From: an uncultured Collinsella sp.
GTDB taxonomy: Bacteria > Actinomycetota > Coriobacteriia > Coriobacteriales > Coriobacteriaceae
NCBI GenBank assembly: GCA_958429225.1
Contig: CAUAJB010000022.1
Span: 1-27,976 of the forward strand
DNA length: 27,976 nucleotides
Direction: 5' to 3'
The position numbers and the translations under genes are program-made. Each line of letters starts with the position of its first letter. Within the stretch, counting starts at the first letter, position 1. The notes below the pieces were generated by a model that saw nothing but the letters and a program-made list of their open reading frames with translations, searched no databases and was not told where the DNA came from. Positions 1-7,899 of the stretch are shown in pieces.

Positions 1-617
1 GCGACCATGGTCTCCACGATGCCTTGCATATAGACGTGTCCGCCTACGGTGCGGGCGCGGTCCTCGTTAATCCGGCGCAGCGTGTGGCAGATGGCAGACG
101 TCGCTTCCTCGTGCCATGGCTCGGCAAACGCCTCAAAGATTCCCGCGAACTCGGTGGGATAGCGGTGCTCCAGTTCGTCAAAATATCCAGGCAAAAAGAC
201 TACCGAGCACGAGTGATAGAGCCGCCCCGCAAACAGCGGGCTTAATTCCTCGCCACAGTTATCTTGGATAAAGCTGCAAACGGCATTGTTTGGCCACGGT
301 CCATGCAATGGTTTAAGGTTCGCGGGCGTTATGCCAGCCTCGGGCATGCATGTAAGCGTGGGCGCGCTGACCTCGCTCACGCAGGCGTATGGCTCGGGTG
401 TGTATTCGGCCAGGTACATATCGTGCGTCGGGGTGATGAAATGCTCCATGACGATGCAGACAGGGGAGAGAGGCATGATCCATGCGCGACCGTGCGCCCG
501 GTCGTTTGCCACCTCGCCGGTAAAGACGGTGCCCTTGCCGGTAAGCTCCAGGCCAAACTGCTCAAACTGCGGTGCGTAGAGCTCAGTTATGTCGGTCGCT
601 GACCGCCGTATTTGCAA
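1..617 (-). CDS. AraC-family-like transcriptional regulator, N-terminal part (runs off the window)
   Basis: An uninterrupted minus-strand frame of about 205 codons enters from the left edge and begins at a TTG (617-615), preceded by AAAGGAAAGGG, a good ribosome site. No ATG is better placed: the first in-frame ATG lies about 40 codons in. The protein begins LQIRRSATDITELYAPQFEQ; further in are the stretches LYHSCSVVFLPGYFDELEHR and AEPWHEEATSAICHTLRRI. From memory, this resembles the ligand-sensing half of AraC-type regulators common in gut Coriobacteriia, in which the helix-turn-helix follows; here that half lies outside the window, so the family call is inference. It is divergent from the ABC exporter/importer pair starting at 732, an arrangement in which AraC regulators often control the neighbouring transporter. 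The ligand is unknown. Confidence 0.55.
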   Translation of the reverse strand, partial: MQIRRSATDITELYAPQFEQFGLELTGKGTVFTGEVANDRAHGRAWIMPLSPVCIVMEHFITPTHDMYLAEYTPEPYACVSEVSAPTLTCMPEAGITPANLKPLHGPWPNNAVCSFIQDNCGEELSPLFAGRLYHSCSVVFLPGYFDELEHRYPTEFAGIFEAFAEPWHEEATSAICHTLRRINEDRARTVGGHVYMQGIVETMV

Positions 618-731
618 AAGCGTCCCTTTCCTTTGCAGAAACGTCCACGCCTGGCTTGATTGTGAGCCACGGCTAACACGTCAATGATAAGTTCATTACG
701 GTTAACTCTCAAGCCGTTAGAAAGGAATCTC
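618..731. promoter_or_regulatory. Divergent control region with a 5-5-5 palindrome
   Basis: This 114-bp gap separates the AraC-like gene (leftward) from the ABC transporter operon (rightward), so it must hold both promoters. At 683-697 there is AATGA-TAAGT-TCATT, with 5-bp arms around a 5-bp centre, resembling part of a Fur-type iron box core. The ribosome site AAAGGA (721-726) serves the ATG at 732. No clean -35/-10 pair can be assigned. Binding by a Fur-like protein or by the AraC-like protein is inference. Confidence 0.35.
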
Positions 732-2558
732 ATGGCAAAGGAATCAAAAAAGGAAGGTGGCGGTATCGGCGAGCTGCTTGCATATGCCGGCGACCGTAAA
801 TTCCTAACGTATTTGGGCATGGCGCTCTCGGCGCTCTCGCAGCTGCTGAGCTTTGGCCCGTACGTGTGCATTTGGCTTGTCGCGCGCGATTTGATCGCCG
901 TGGCACCTAACTGGAGCGAAGCCATCGATATCGCGATGTATGGCTGGTGGGCCGTGGGTTTTGCCCTGGCAAGCATCGTAGCTTATTTCGTGGGGCTCAT
1001 GTGCACGCACCTGTCTGCGTTTCGCTGCGCATCCAATATCCGCAAGGCTACGAGCGAGCACCTGCTTAAGCTGCCGCTTGGCTACTTTGACACGCACGCC
1101 ACCGGTGAGCTGCGTCGTGTTGTAGACGGATGCGCCGCCTCCACCGAGACCCTGCTCGCACACATGCTGCCCGATATCGCAGGCGCCGCCGCCATGGTCG
1201 CAGGTCTGCTCGTGCTGCTTTTCGCCCTCGATTGGCGCTTGGGCGCGGCATGCCTCATCTCGGTCGTTATTTCGTTTGGCGCCATGGCCACCATGATGAG
1301 CGGCAAAGGCGCCGAGTTCATGAAGGCCTACATGGGCGCGCTGGTCAAAATGAACAAGACGGGCACCGAATACGTACGCGGTATTCCCGTGGTCAAGGTG
1401 TTTCAGCAGACGGTCTACTCCTTTAAGGCTTTCCACGATGCGATCGCCGAATACGCCGACACGGCACAAAACTATTCGGGCACGTTCTGCCGAGGTCCAC
1501 AGGTACTCAACCTTACCGCGCTCAATGGTCTTGTGGCATTCCTGTTGCCCGTGGCGTTGCTGTTGGCGCCGGGCGAGACGGACTTCGCGCATTTTATGGC
1601 CAACTTCACGTTTTACGCGATTTTTTCGGCCGTGGTGCCAACAGCCATGACCAAGCTCATGTTTGTGGGCGAGGCCTCTCAGATGAGTGCCGATTCGCTG
1701 GCTCGTATTCGAAGCGTCATGGATTCCAAGCAGCTCTCCGTGCCCGCCCAACCCAAGCACCCTGTCGGCGGCGACGTGCGATTTGAGGACGTGAGCTTTA
1801 CGTACGAGGGTACCGAAGCACCTGCTGTCAGCCATGTGAGCTTTAGCGTTTCCACGGGTAGCACCCTTGCGCTGGTGGGTCCCTCGGGCGGCGGTAAGTC
1901 AACCTGCGCAAGCCTGATCCCGCGTTTTTGGGATGTCTCTTCGGGTCGAGTGCTCGTAGGCGGTGTAGACGTTCGCGATATGGATCCGCACGAGCTTATG
2001 GACCAGGTCGCCTTTGTGTTCCAGACCAACCAGCTGTTCCGGCAAACACTTGCCGATAACGTGCGCGCCTCCAAGCCTTCGGCCACTGACGACGAAGTGC
2101 GTGCGGCCCTCTCCGCAGCTCAGTGCGACGACATTGTGGCCAAACTCCCACAGGGCATCAATACCATGCTCGGCGCCGGCGGAGCATATCTTTCGGGCGG
2201 CGAGGTCCAGCGCGTGGCACTCGCCCGCGCGATCCTTAAAGACGCGCCTATCGTGGTGCTCGATGAGGCCACGGCGTTTGCCGATCCCGAGAACGAGGCG
2301 CTCATCCAGCGCGCCTTCAGCAAGCTGGCGGCGGGTCGCACGGTCATTATGATTGCGCACCGACTCTCGACTGTAGTGGGCGCAGACCAAATCGTGGTGC
2401 TCAACCAGGGCAGCGTGCAGGAGTCGGGTACCCATGCCGAGTTGCTGTCCCAAGAGGGTCTGTATGCCAAGATGTGGGCCGAATACGAACAGGCCGCGAG
2501 CTGGAAAATCACTGCAGCGACCGCGGATGCCGCCGTCACGAAGGGAGGCGAGGCCTAA
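732..2558 (+). CDS. ABC transporter, fused permease/ATPase half-transporter (YbtP/IrtA-like)
   Basis: A 608-residue type IV ABC half-transporter: an N-terminal membrane domain (about residues 25-330, six hydrophobic segments) followed by a nucleotide-binding domain. Visible motifs are Walker A GPSGGGKST (383-391), Q-loop (VFQTNQ), signature LSGGE (487-491), Walker B with D511 and catalytic E512, and H543 of the switch loop. The sequence after Walker B, DEATAFADPENE, is typical of the YbtP/IrtA subgroup linked to siderophore or metallophore uptake, although such folds usually export. ATG 732 was chosen because AAAGGA lies 5 bp upstream; an in-frame ATG at 684 has no such site. The stop codon abuts the next ATG, so the two halves should be co-translated and form a heterodimer. 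Substrate unproven; the iron link is inference. Confidence 0.85.
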   Translation: MAKESKKEGGGIGELLAYAGDRKFLTYLGMALSALSQLLSFGPYVCIWLVARDLIAVAPNWSEAIDIAMYGWWAVGFALASIVAYFVGLMCTHLSAFRCASNIRKATSEHLLKLPLGYFDTHATGELRRVVDGCAASTETLLAHMLPDIAGAAAMVAGLLVLLFALDWRLGAACLISVVISFGAMATMMSGKGAEFMKAYMGALVKMNKTGTEYVRGIPVVKVFQQTVYSFKAFHDAIAEYADTAQNYSGTFCRGPQVLNLTALNGLVAFLLPVALLLAPGETDFAHFMANFTFYAIFSAVVPTAMTKLMFVGEASQMSADSLARIRSVMDSKQLSVPAQPKHPVGGDVRFEDVSFTYEGTEAPAVSHVSFSVSTGSTLALVGPSGGGKSTCASLIPRFWDVSSGRVLVGGVDVRDMDPHELMDQVAFVFQTNQLFRQTLADNVRASKPSATDDEVRAALSAAQCDDIVAKLPQGINTMLGAGGAYLSGGEVQRVALARAILKDAPIVVLDEATAFADPENEALIQRAFSKLAAGRTVIMIAHRLSTVVGADQIVVLNQGSVQESGTHAELLSQEGLYAKMWAEYEQAASWKITAATADAAVTKGGEA

Positions 2559-4316
2559 ATGTTCGCCTCATTCCAAAAGAAGTATTTCCTATCCGATAAA
2601 GGCGTCGCCGGCGTAAAACGCGGCATTTTCTGGACCACGCTCACTAATCTCATTACCATGGCCGGCATGGGCTTTTTATTCCTGGTCATGGCCGGTTTTG
2701 TCGAACATCTCGCCATCGGTGCCGACCTGCCGGATGCCCTGCCGATCGTGGGCGGCCTCCTGGTCTTTTTCGTGTTGCTCTTTGCCTCTAACTGGCAGCA
2801 GTATTACTACACCTACTGCATCTTTTACGAGGAGTGCGGCAAGCAGCGTATGGAGATCGCCGAGCGCTTGCGCAAACTGCCGCTGTCGTTTTTTGGTCGT
2901 CGTGATCTGGCCGATTTAACCGAGACCATCATGGGTGACGTCCAGGCCATGGAGCACGCCTACAGCCACGTGCTGGGAGAGCTTTGGGGTGCCATCATCG
3001 CAAGCGCCATTGTGTTCGTGGCGTCGCTGTTCTTTTGCTGGCAGCTGGCGATCGCGGCGTTTTGGAGCGTTCCCGTGGCCTTTGCCGTGCTGTATCTAAC
3101 ACGCGGCCCCATGACTCCGGTGTTCGATCGCGTGCGCGCCGAGAAGGTCAAGGTTACCGAGGCGATTCAAGAGACGCTCGACTGCGTTCGCGAGATCCGC
3201 GCCACCAACCAGGAGACCCATTATCTTGAGGGACTCGGCGCCGTGATTGATGCCGAGGAGCGCGAGACCACTAAGGGAGAACTCGTTAACGGGCTTTTGG
3301 TCAACTCCGCCTTTGTCATCCTGCGTCTGGGCATTGCCACCACGCTGGTAACGGGTGCCGCGATGGTTACCTCGGGGCGGGTCGACTTTTTGGTGATGTT
3401 TGCCTTCTTGCTTATGGTGAGCCGTATCTATGCGCCCTTTGACCAGGCGTTAATGTTAATGTCCGAGCTGTTTGCCGCCGAGTCGTCTGCCAAGCGCATG
3501 CGCTCCATCATGGAAGAGCCTGTGGCGCGGGGCAGCGAGAAATTTGAACCCGTGGGTCACGATGTGGTGTTCGATCACGTGGCATTTGGCTATGGTGCGG
3601 GCGAGGACGGCCGCGCCGGCGAGAAAGTTCTTACCGATGTGAGCTTTACCGCCAAGGAAGGCGAAGTTACGGCGCTGGTCGGTCCCTCGGGTTCCGGTAA
3701 GTCTACGGTGAGCCGCCTGGCCGCGCGCTTTTGGGATGCCACCGAAGGCACGGTCACCGTGGGTGGCGTGGATGTTGCGAGCGTTGATCCCGAGGTGCTG
3801 CTACGCGACTACGCCATTGTGTTCCAAGACGTGTTGCTCTTTGACGACACGGTGATGGGAAACATCCGCCTCGGGCGTCGTGATGCCACCGATGAGGAAG
3901 TGCTTGCGGCCGCGCGTGCCGCCAACTGCGACGAGTTCGTGAACCGCATGCCGCAGGGCTATGACACCATGATCGGCGAGAACGGCTCCAAGCTGTCCGG
4001 CGGTGAGCGCCAGCGCATCTCTATCGCCCGCGCACTGCTCAAAGACGCGCCCATCGTGCTGTTGGACGAGGCGACGGCGAGCTTGGATGTGGAGAATGAG
4101 ACCGTGGTGCAACAGGCACTTTCCCGTCTGCTTGCAGGTAAGACGGTTATCGTTATCGCCCATCGTATGCGCACGGTGGAAAATGCCGACAAGATCGTTG
4201 TGCTCAAGGATGGCGTGGTTGCCGAGCAGGGCACTCCGGCGCAGCTTAAGGCGGCAGGTGGAGAATTCGCCCGCATGGTTGCGCTGCAAAAGGAGGCGGC
4301 GAACTGGCAGCTGTAG
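2559..4316 (+). CDS. ABC transporter, second fused permease/ATPase half (YbtQ/IrtB-like)
   Basis: A 585-residue half-transporter with a membrane domain (about residues 20-320) and an ATPase domain. It has Walker A GPSGSGKST (375-383), signature LSGGE (479-483), Walker B D503 with catalytic E504, and switch H535. ATG 2559 directly follows the TAA of the partner gene, and its ribosome site AAGGGAGG lies inside the partner's last codons, a strong sign of translational coupling. Both halves keep complete catalytic motifs, so neither ATP site looks degenerate. The pair most likely works as a heterodimer in the cytoplasmic membrane. The IrtAB/YbtPQ analogy suggests metal-chelate uptake, but peptide or drug export cannot be excluded from sequence alone. 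Confidence 0.85.
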   Translation: MFASFQKKYFLSDKGVAGVKRGIFWTTLTNLITMAGMGFLFLVMAGFVEHLAIGADLPDALPIVGGLLVFFVLLFASNWQQYYYTYCIFYEECGKQRMEIAERLRKLPLSFFGRRDLADLTETIMGDVQAMEHAYSHVLGELWGAIIASAIVFVASLFFCWQLAIAAFWSVPVAFAVLYLTRGPMTPVFDRVRAEKVKVTEAIQETLDCVREIRATNQETHYLEGLGAVIDAEERETTKGELVNGLLVNSAFVILRLGIATTLVTGAAMVTSGRVDFLVMFAFLLMVSRIYAPFDQALMLMSELFAAESSAKRMRSIMEEPVARGSEKFEPVGHDVVFDHVAFGYGAGEDGRAGEKVLTDVSFTAKEGEVTALVGPSGSGKSTVSRLAARFWDATEGTVTVGGVDVASVDPEVLLRDYAIVFQDVLLFDDTVMGNIRLGRRDATDEEVLAAARAANCDEFVNRMPQGYDTMIGENGSKLSGGERQRISIARALLKDAPIVLLDEATASLDVENETVVQQALSRLLAGKTVIVIAHRMRTVENADKIVVLKDGVVAEQGTPAQLKAAGGEFARMVALQKEAANWQL

Positions 4317-4319
4317 GAA

Positions 4320-4348
4320 TGTGACAAAGGGACAGTCCCTTTGTCACA
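4320..4348. repeat. 29-bp near-perfect palindrome
   Basis: Two perfect 14-bp arms, TGTGACAAAGGGAC (4320-4333) and its reverse complement (4335-4348), flank a single A. It starts four bases after the ABC stop codon. There is no T-run on either side, so it is not a standard intrinsic terminator, though it could protect or end the ABC transcript. From memory, very similar AAAGGGAC/GTCCCTTT palindromes recur between genes in gut actinobacteria and clostridia, which suggests a dispersed repeat; this needs a genome search. Confidence 0.7.
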
Positions 4349-4374
4349 CTGAGTTCAACCCATAGTTTCCAAAA

Positions 4375-4392
4375 GGTTAACTTTGGTTGACC
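4375..4392 (+). promoter_or_regulatory. Candidate operator: direct repeat GGTTRAC with 10-bp period
   Basis: GGTTAAC (4375-4381) and GGTTGAC (4385-4391) repeat exactly one helical turn apart, and an inverted relative, TTCAACC, lies about 20 bp upstream. The second copy contains TTGACC, a plausible -35 element. The motif lies upstream of the DUF6110/P-type ATPase genes and has a loose likeness to half sites of DtxR/MntR-type metalloregulators. The metal-responsive reading is inference. Confidence 0.3.
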
Positions 4393-4496
4393 ATAATAGT
4401 TCGACTAAACTAGTCTCAAAAGCGTGCTCGAGCAAACTAATGAACTCGGGTGCTAAGGCACCATGCCGCGCTTGTGCGGCAAAAGGGAGAAGCAAC

Positions 4497-4742
4497 ATGA
4501 AGAAGTCGACGTTTAACACCCTGCTTGTCGGTGGCGGTTTTCTGCTTGGTACGGCTGGCATCAAGCTGCTCACCAGCGCTCCGGTAAAGAACGCCTGCGT
4601 GCAGGGCATCGCGTGCGGTATGCGCGTCAAGAACTGCTACCAGGACATGGTCGAGCAGGCCAAGGCCAATGTCGATGACATGGTTGCCGAGGCTGCCTAC
4701 ATCACCCAGAGCGAGGCCGCTGCTGACGAGGCAGCCGAGTAA
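4497..4742 (+). CDS. DUF6110 family small protein
   Basis: An 81-residue protein beginning MKKSTFNTLLVGGGF. ATG 4497 is chosen because GGGAGA lies 6-7 bp upstream; the frame is open further upstream but has no better site. Residues about 7-25 form one glycine-rich hydrophobic segment, probably a single membrane span or anchor. An amphipathic helix with two Cys (ACVQGIACG) and a third (KNCYQ) follows, then an acidic Ala/Glu tail. The pattern matches my recollection of DUF6110, small proteins found beside heavy-metal P-type ATPases. The next gene, 18 bp downstream, is such an ATPase, so the two are probably co-transcribed. A role as accessory subunit or metal-handling partner is inference; no biochemical function is known to me. 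Confidence 0.7.
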   Translation: MKKSTFNTLLVGGGFLLGTAGIKLLTSAPVKNACVQGIACGMRVKNCYQDMVEQAKANVDDMVAEAAYITQSEAAADEAAE

Positions 4743-4760
4743 CGCTCCTAGGCACAAACT

Positions 4761-6836
4761 ATGAGATTCTCGATTATTAGCGAGATCCCCGGCAGGACCC
4801 GTCTTCAATTGGCGGGTCCTGTGCCAGAGAGCGATCTCGATGCACTTCTTAAGCTCAGCGGCGATATCGACGGCGTGCACAAGGTGCGCGTGTACGGCCG
4901 CATTGGCCAGATGGCGCTCGAATTTGACGAGCAGTGTCGTGCGGGCGTGCTCGACGCCTTGGGTGCGCTCGATGCCCAGGCCATTGCCGACGCAAAGACG
5001 GGTTACGTGATGCAGCTTGAGCCACGCAAGCACAAGCTCGTCATGGATCTTGCCACACTTATCGGCGCCCACTACGCGCGCCGCTGGTTCTTGCCGACGC
5101 CTCTGCGTGCGGTGTTTGTCGTGGCCGGTTACATGGCATTTTTGCGCGCTGCCCTTCATGAGCTGGCGCAGCCGCGCCTGACCGTTCCTGTGCTTGACGC
5201 TTCGGCCATCGGCATTTCGTTCGTCAAACGTGATGTCGACACCGCGGGCCAGACGATGTTCCTGCTCAACGTGGGCGAGCTGCTCGAGGACTATACCCGC
5301 GCCATGAGCGAAAACGAGCTCATCAACTCGCTGCTCGATGTGCCCGACAAGGCGCAAAAGGTCGTCGGCGACACCGAGGTAAGCGTTGCCGCGACCGAGC
5401 TCGAGCCCGGCGATCTGGTCGCCGTGCGCACTGGCATGTCCATTTGCATCGACGGTGTTGTCGAGCAGGGGAGCGCTATGGTCAACCAGGCGACCCTGAC
5501 CGGCGAGCCGCTGGCCGTCGAGCGCAGCGTGGGCGATGACGTGTTCGCCGGCACCGTCGTCGAGGACGGAAGCATCCTGGTGCGCGTGCGCGCCAATACG
5601 GCTCAGACCAAACTGCGCTCGATCGTCTCGCTTGTGCAGACAGCCGACTCGCTCAAATCAGAGGGCCAGTCGCACATGGAAGACCTCGCCAACAAAATCG
5701 TCCCGTGGAACTTCCTGCTCGCGGGCCTGGTTGCGCTTACCACCCGCAGCCTCATCAAGACCTCAGCGGCGCTGATGGTCGACTACTCGTGCGCACTCAA
5801 GCTCACGGGTTCCGTCGCCGTCATGACTGCCATGAGCGACGCCGCCAAGATGGGGGTCATGGTCAAGGGCGCGAAGTACTTTGAGTCGTTTGCCAAGGCC
5901 GACACCATTGTGTTTGATAAGACCGGCACGCTGACCGAGGCGCAGCCGCGCCTTGCCTGCGTGCTCACCACCGATGGCTGGAGCGAGGACGAGGTCCTGC
6001 GCCTTTCCGCTTGCTTGGAGGAGCATTTTCCGCATCCGGTGGCACGCGCCGTGGTCAACGCCGCCCACGAGCGTGGGCTCGAGCACCGCGAGCGTCACGC
6101 TGCTGTCGAGTACATCGTGGCGCATGGTATTGCTTCGTCCATCGAGGGACGTCGCGCAATTATTGGCTCGGCACACTTTGTGTTTGAGGACGAGAGCGCG
6201 CAGCTCGAGTCCGACATTAAGGAGCAAATTGAGTCCCAGATGCAGGGCCTGTCGCCGCTGTATCTGGCGGTCGATGGCACGGTCGTGGGCGTGCTCGGTA
6301 TCGAGGATCCGCTCAAACCTGGTGTGCGTGAGGCTATCGCCGACCTGCACGCGCTGGGCGTTAAGCACGTGGTCATGCTTACGGGCGACTCCGAGCGCAC
6401 GGCCGAGCGCATTGCGCGAGAGGCGGGCGTCGACGAGTTTAAGGCCGAGCTGCTGCCCGAGGACAAGTACGCGTATGTGGAGCGCATAAAGAGTGAGGGG
6501 CGCCACGTTGCCATGGTTGGTGACGGCGTCAACGACTCACCGGCACTGGGCCTGGCCGACGTGGGCCTGGCAATGGGCGGCGGCAGCGACATTGCCAAGG
6601 AGGTCGCCGACATCATCCTGACCGATACGGAACTCGATGCGATTGTTCGCCTGCGCCGCATGAGCCAGGGACTCATCGATCGTCTGACGAGCTCGTATTC
6701 CAAGGTGATGCTCACCAACTCGGCGCTGTTGGCATTGGGTATTACCGGCATGATCACTCCGCAGACGTCGTCACTTCTGCACAACGGCTCAACGATCGCC
6801 TACAGCCTGGGCAACGCAAAGGCGTACCTGCATTAG
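4761..6836 (+). CDS. Heavy-metal P1B-type ATPase with SCA membrane motif
   Basis: A 691-residue P-type ATPase predicted to move a transition metal across the cytoplasmic membrane. The N-terminus (ISEIPGRTRLQL, about residues 1-80) resembles an HMA-like fold without the metal-binding CxxC. Visible catalytic features are the TGE actuator loop, phosphorylation site D386 in DKTGTLT, the H425-P426 pair typical of P1B enzymes, and the hinge GDGVND (587-592). The transmembrane metal site normally reads CPC/SPC/TPC; here it is S343-C344-A345 in YSCALKL, so the proline is absent. Transported metal therefore cannot be read from known rules. The ribosome site before ATG 4761 is weak (AGG), fitting coupling to the DUF6110 gene 18 bp upstream. 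Export of Zn, Mn, Fe or another ion are all possible. Confidence 0.85.
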   Translation: MRFSIISEIPGRTRLQLAGPVPESDLDALLKLSGDIDGVHKVRVYGRIGQMALEFDEQCRAGVLDALGALDAQAIADAKTGYVMQLEPRKHKLVMDLATLIGAHYARRWFLPTPLRAVFVVAGYMAFLRAALHELAQPRLTVPVLDASAIGISFVKRDVDTAGQTMFLLNVGELLEDYTRAMSENELINSLLDVPDKAQKVVGDTEVSVAATELEPGDLVAVRTGMSICIDGVVEQGSAMVNQATLTGEPLAVERSVGDDVFAGTVVEDGSILVRVRANTAQTKLRSIVSLVQTADSLKSEGQSHMEDLANKIVPWNFLLAGLVALTTRSLIKTSAALMVDYSCALKLTGSVAVMTAMSDAAKMGVMVKGAKYFESFAKADTIVFDKTGTLTEAQPRLACVLTTDGWSEDEVLRLSACLEEHFPHPVARAVVNAAHERGLEHRERHAAVEYIVAHGIASSIEGRRAIIGSAHFVFEDESAQLESDIKEQIESQMQGLSPLYLAVDGTVVGVLGIEDPLKPGVREAIADLHALGVKHVVMLTGDSERTAERIAREAGVDEFKAELLPEDKYAYVERIKSEGRHVAMVGDGVNDSPALGLADVGLAMGGGSDIAKEVADIILTDTELDAIVRLRRMSQGLIDRLTSSYSKVMLTNSALLALGITGMITPQTSSLLHNGSTIAYSLGNAKAYLH

Positions 6837-6855
6837 CGTTTTCGATTGAGTATAT

Positions 6856-6905
6856 GGCCTGCATTCGGGCGGCACCGCAGCCGCCAGGGTGCAGGCCTTC
6901 TTTTG
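6856..6905 (+). terminator. Intrinsic terminator after the P-type ATPase
   Basis: GGCCTGCA (6856-6863) pairs with TGCAGGCC (6890-6897), with a second inner GGGCGGC/GCCGCC stem, followed by a T-rich tract (TTCTTTTGTTT). The tract runs directly into the -35 element of the next promoter. Confidence 0.8.
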
Positions 6906-6906
6906 T

Positions 6907-6954
6907 TTGACGAGATGTTAACTCTGATATATGCTCGTGCTAGCACTGCTAGCA
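6907..6954 (+). promoter_or_regulatory. Promoter and twin-palindrome operator of the toxin-antitoxin operon
   Basis: TTGACG (6907-6912) and TATGCT (6930-6935) are spaced by 17 bp. Directly downstream, across the expected transcription start, are two perfect palindromes back to back: GTGCTAGCAC (6937-6946) and TGCTAGCA (6947-6954), sharing the core GCTAGCA. RelB-type ribbon-helix-helix antitoxins bind such repeated palindromes to repress their own operon, so autoregulation is the natural reading. Binding is inferred. Confidence 0.6.
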
Positions 6955-6975
6955 AATGCTGAAGGTGAGGTTGAG

Positions 6976-7329
6976 ATGGCTACCGTTGGCGGCATGGCGC
7001 AGGTGAATGTTCGCGTAGATCGCTCGGTTAAAGAGCGCGCCGAGGAAGCGCTGCAGCTTTCGGGCAGGTCGCTGCCCGGGCTCATCAAAAAGGTCGTGGC
7101 CAAGGTCGCACAGGGTGGCGGGCAGTGTGAGGAAGTACTGTCTGCTGTTGATGGCCGGCAGCAGACCGTCGCGCACGATACTCCGTTCGCCGCATCGTGG
7201 GCAGCGGCCGACCGGCTTTATGCAGATTTGGGCATCGCTACGTCGCCCGTATCCGACGATCGCGGTTGGGACACAATCTATTCCGAAGCCATGGACGAGC
7301 GCTATCGCCAAAAGGGGATGATCCTGTGA
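6976..7329 (+). CDS. RelB/DinJ-family antitoxin
   Basis: A 117-residue protein with an N-terminal ribbon-helix-helix: the strand AQVNVRVD (about residues 8-15) followed by two helices through residue 45. This matches RelB/DinJ antitoxins, which bind DNA as dimers. The C-terminal half (SWAAADRLYADLGI and on) would wrap and neutralise the toxin. ATG 6976 follows GAAGGTGAGG by 5 bp; an in-frame ATG at 6931 overlaps the -10 region and is rejected. The stop overlaps the toxin start (GTGA), showing translational coupling. The usual RelB partner is a RelE/YafQ fold; here it is a PIN protein, a less usual but known pairing. Confidence 0.75.
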   Translation: MATVGGMAQVNVRVDRSVKERAEEALQLSGRSLPGLIKKVVAKVAQGGGQCEEVLSAVDGRQQTVAHDTPFAASWAAADRLYADLGIATSPVSDDRGWDTIYSEAMDERYRQKGMIL

Positions 7330-7841
7330 GCGGGGATCCCCTCAAAATAATGGTGGACGCCAACGTATGGGTCGATTCGTTTTGCGTCGACCATGCCGAG
7401 TCGCTTGCCGCGCGTGCGTTTATTGGGCAGGCGACGGAGACGGGGGCGTTGCTGTTCTTTCCGGTGCATATTGCCAAGGACGTGCTGTACGTTGTCCAAC
7501 ACGAGCTGAAGCGTAGCGTTCTTGCCAGCGGGGGAGCGCTCGACGAGGCATCTGCCCGTGCAATTGGCGATGCGGCGCTGGCGTTTGTTCGGAATATGAC
7601 TGAAAACGCCACGGCCGTGGGCGCAGATGCGTCGGACCTTTGGCTGGCCGACAAATACTTAGCGCTCCATCGCGATTACGAGGACAACTTGGTGCTCGCC
7701 GCGTGCAAGCGCGCACAGGTCGATTACTTGGTGACCAACGATCGCAAGCTGCTCGAACATGCCGATCTTGCAGCAAAGACCCCGCGCCAAATGATGCCGA
7801 TTCTGGCTTTGGTCGAACGCGGCGGCGCGGCTATCAGTTGA
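7326..7841 (+). CDS. PIN-domain (VapC-like) ribonuclease toxin
   Basis: A 171-residue PIN-domain protein, probably an RNase that cleaves RNA when free of its antitoxin. The domain opens with IMVDANVWVD, placing the first metal-binding acid at D11. Later acids are D120 (YEDNLVLAAC) and D139 (VTNDRKLL), the typical closing pair. The start is GTG 7326, four bases inside the antitoxin gene, with AAAAGGGG about 8 bp upstream; ATG 7350 would remove eight residues and is less likely because its ribosome site is poor. It sits second in the operon, as toxins usually do. The RNA target is unknown, and a non-toxin PIN role cannot be excluded. Confidence 0.75.
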   Translation: MSGDPLKIMVDANVWVDSFCVDHAESLAARAFIGQATETGALLFFPVHIAKDVLYVVQHELKRSVLASGGALDEASARAIGDAALAFVRNMTENATAVGADASDLWLADKYLALHRDYEDNLVLAACKRAQVDYLVTNDRKLLEHADLAAKTPRQMMPILALVERGGAAIS

Positions 7842-7853
7842 CGCGAACTGTTT

Positions 7854-7890
7854 GCGGGCCTCTTGGACGACGATGCGCCAAGGGGCCCGC
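7854..7890. terminator. Bidirectional hairpin between convergent genes
   Basis: GCGGGCCTCTTGG (7854-7866) pairs with CCAAGGGGCCCGC (7878-7890) over 13 bp with one G-T pair. It lies between the toxin stop (7841) and the convergent gene's stop (7900). There is no strong T-run on either strand, so termination strength is uncertain. Confidence 0.55.
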
Positions 7891-7899
7891 GTCTGCTAT

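Noticed and set aside
684..731. Earlier ATG at 684 for the first ABC gene
   Set aside because: It would overlap the palindromic operator candidate and has no ribosome site; ATG 732 has AAAGGA at proper distance.
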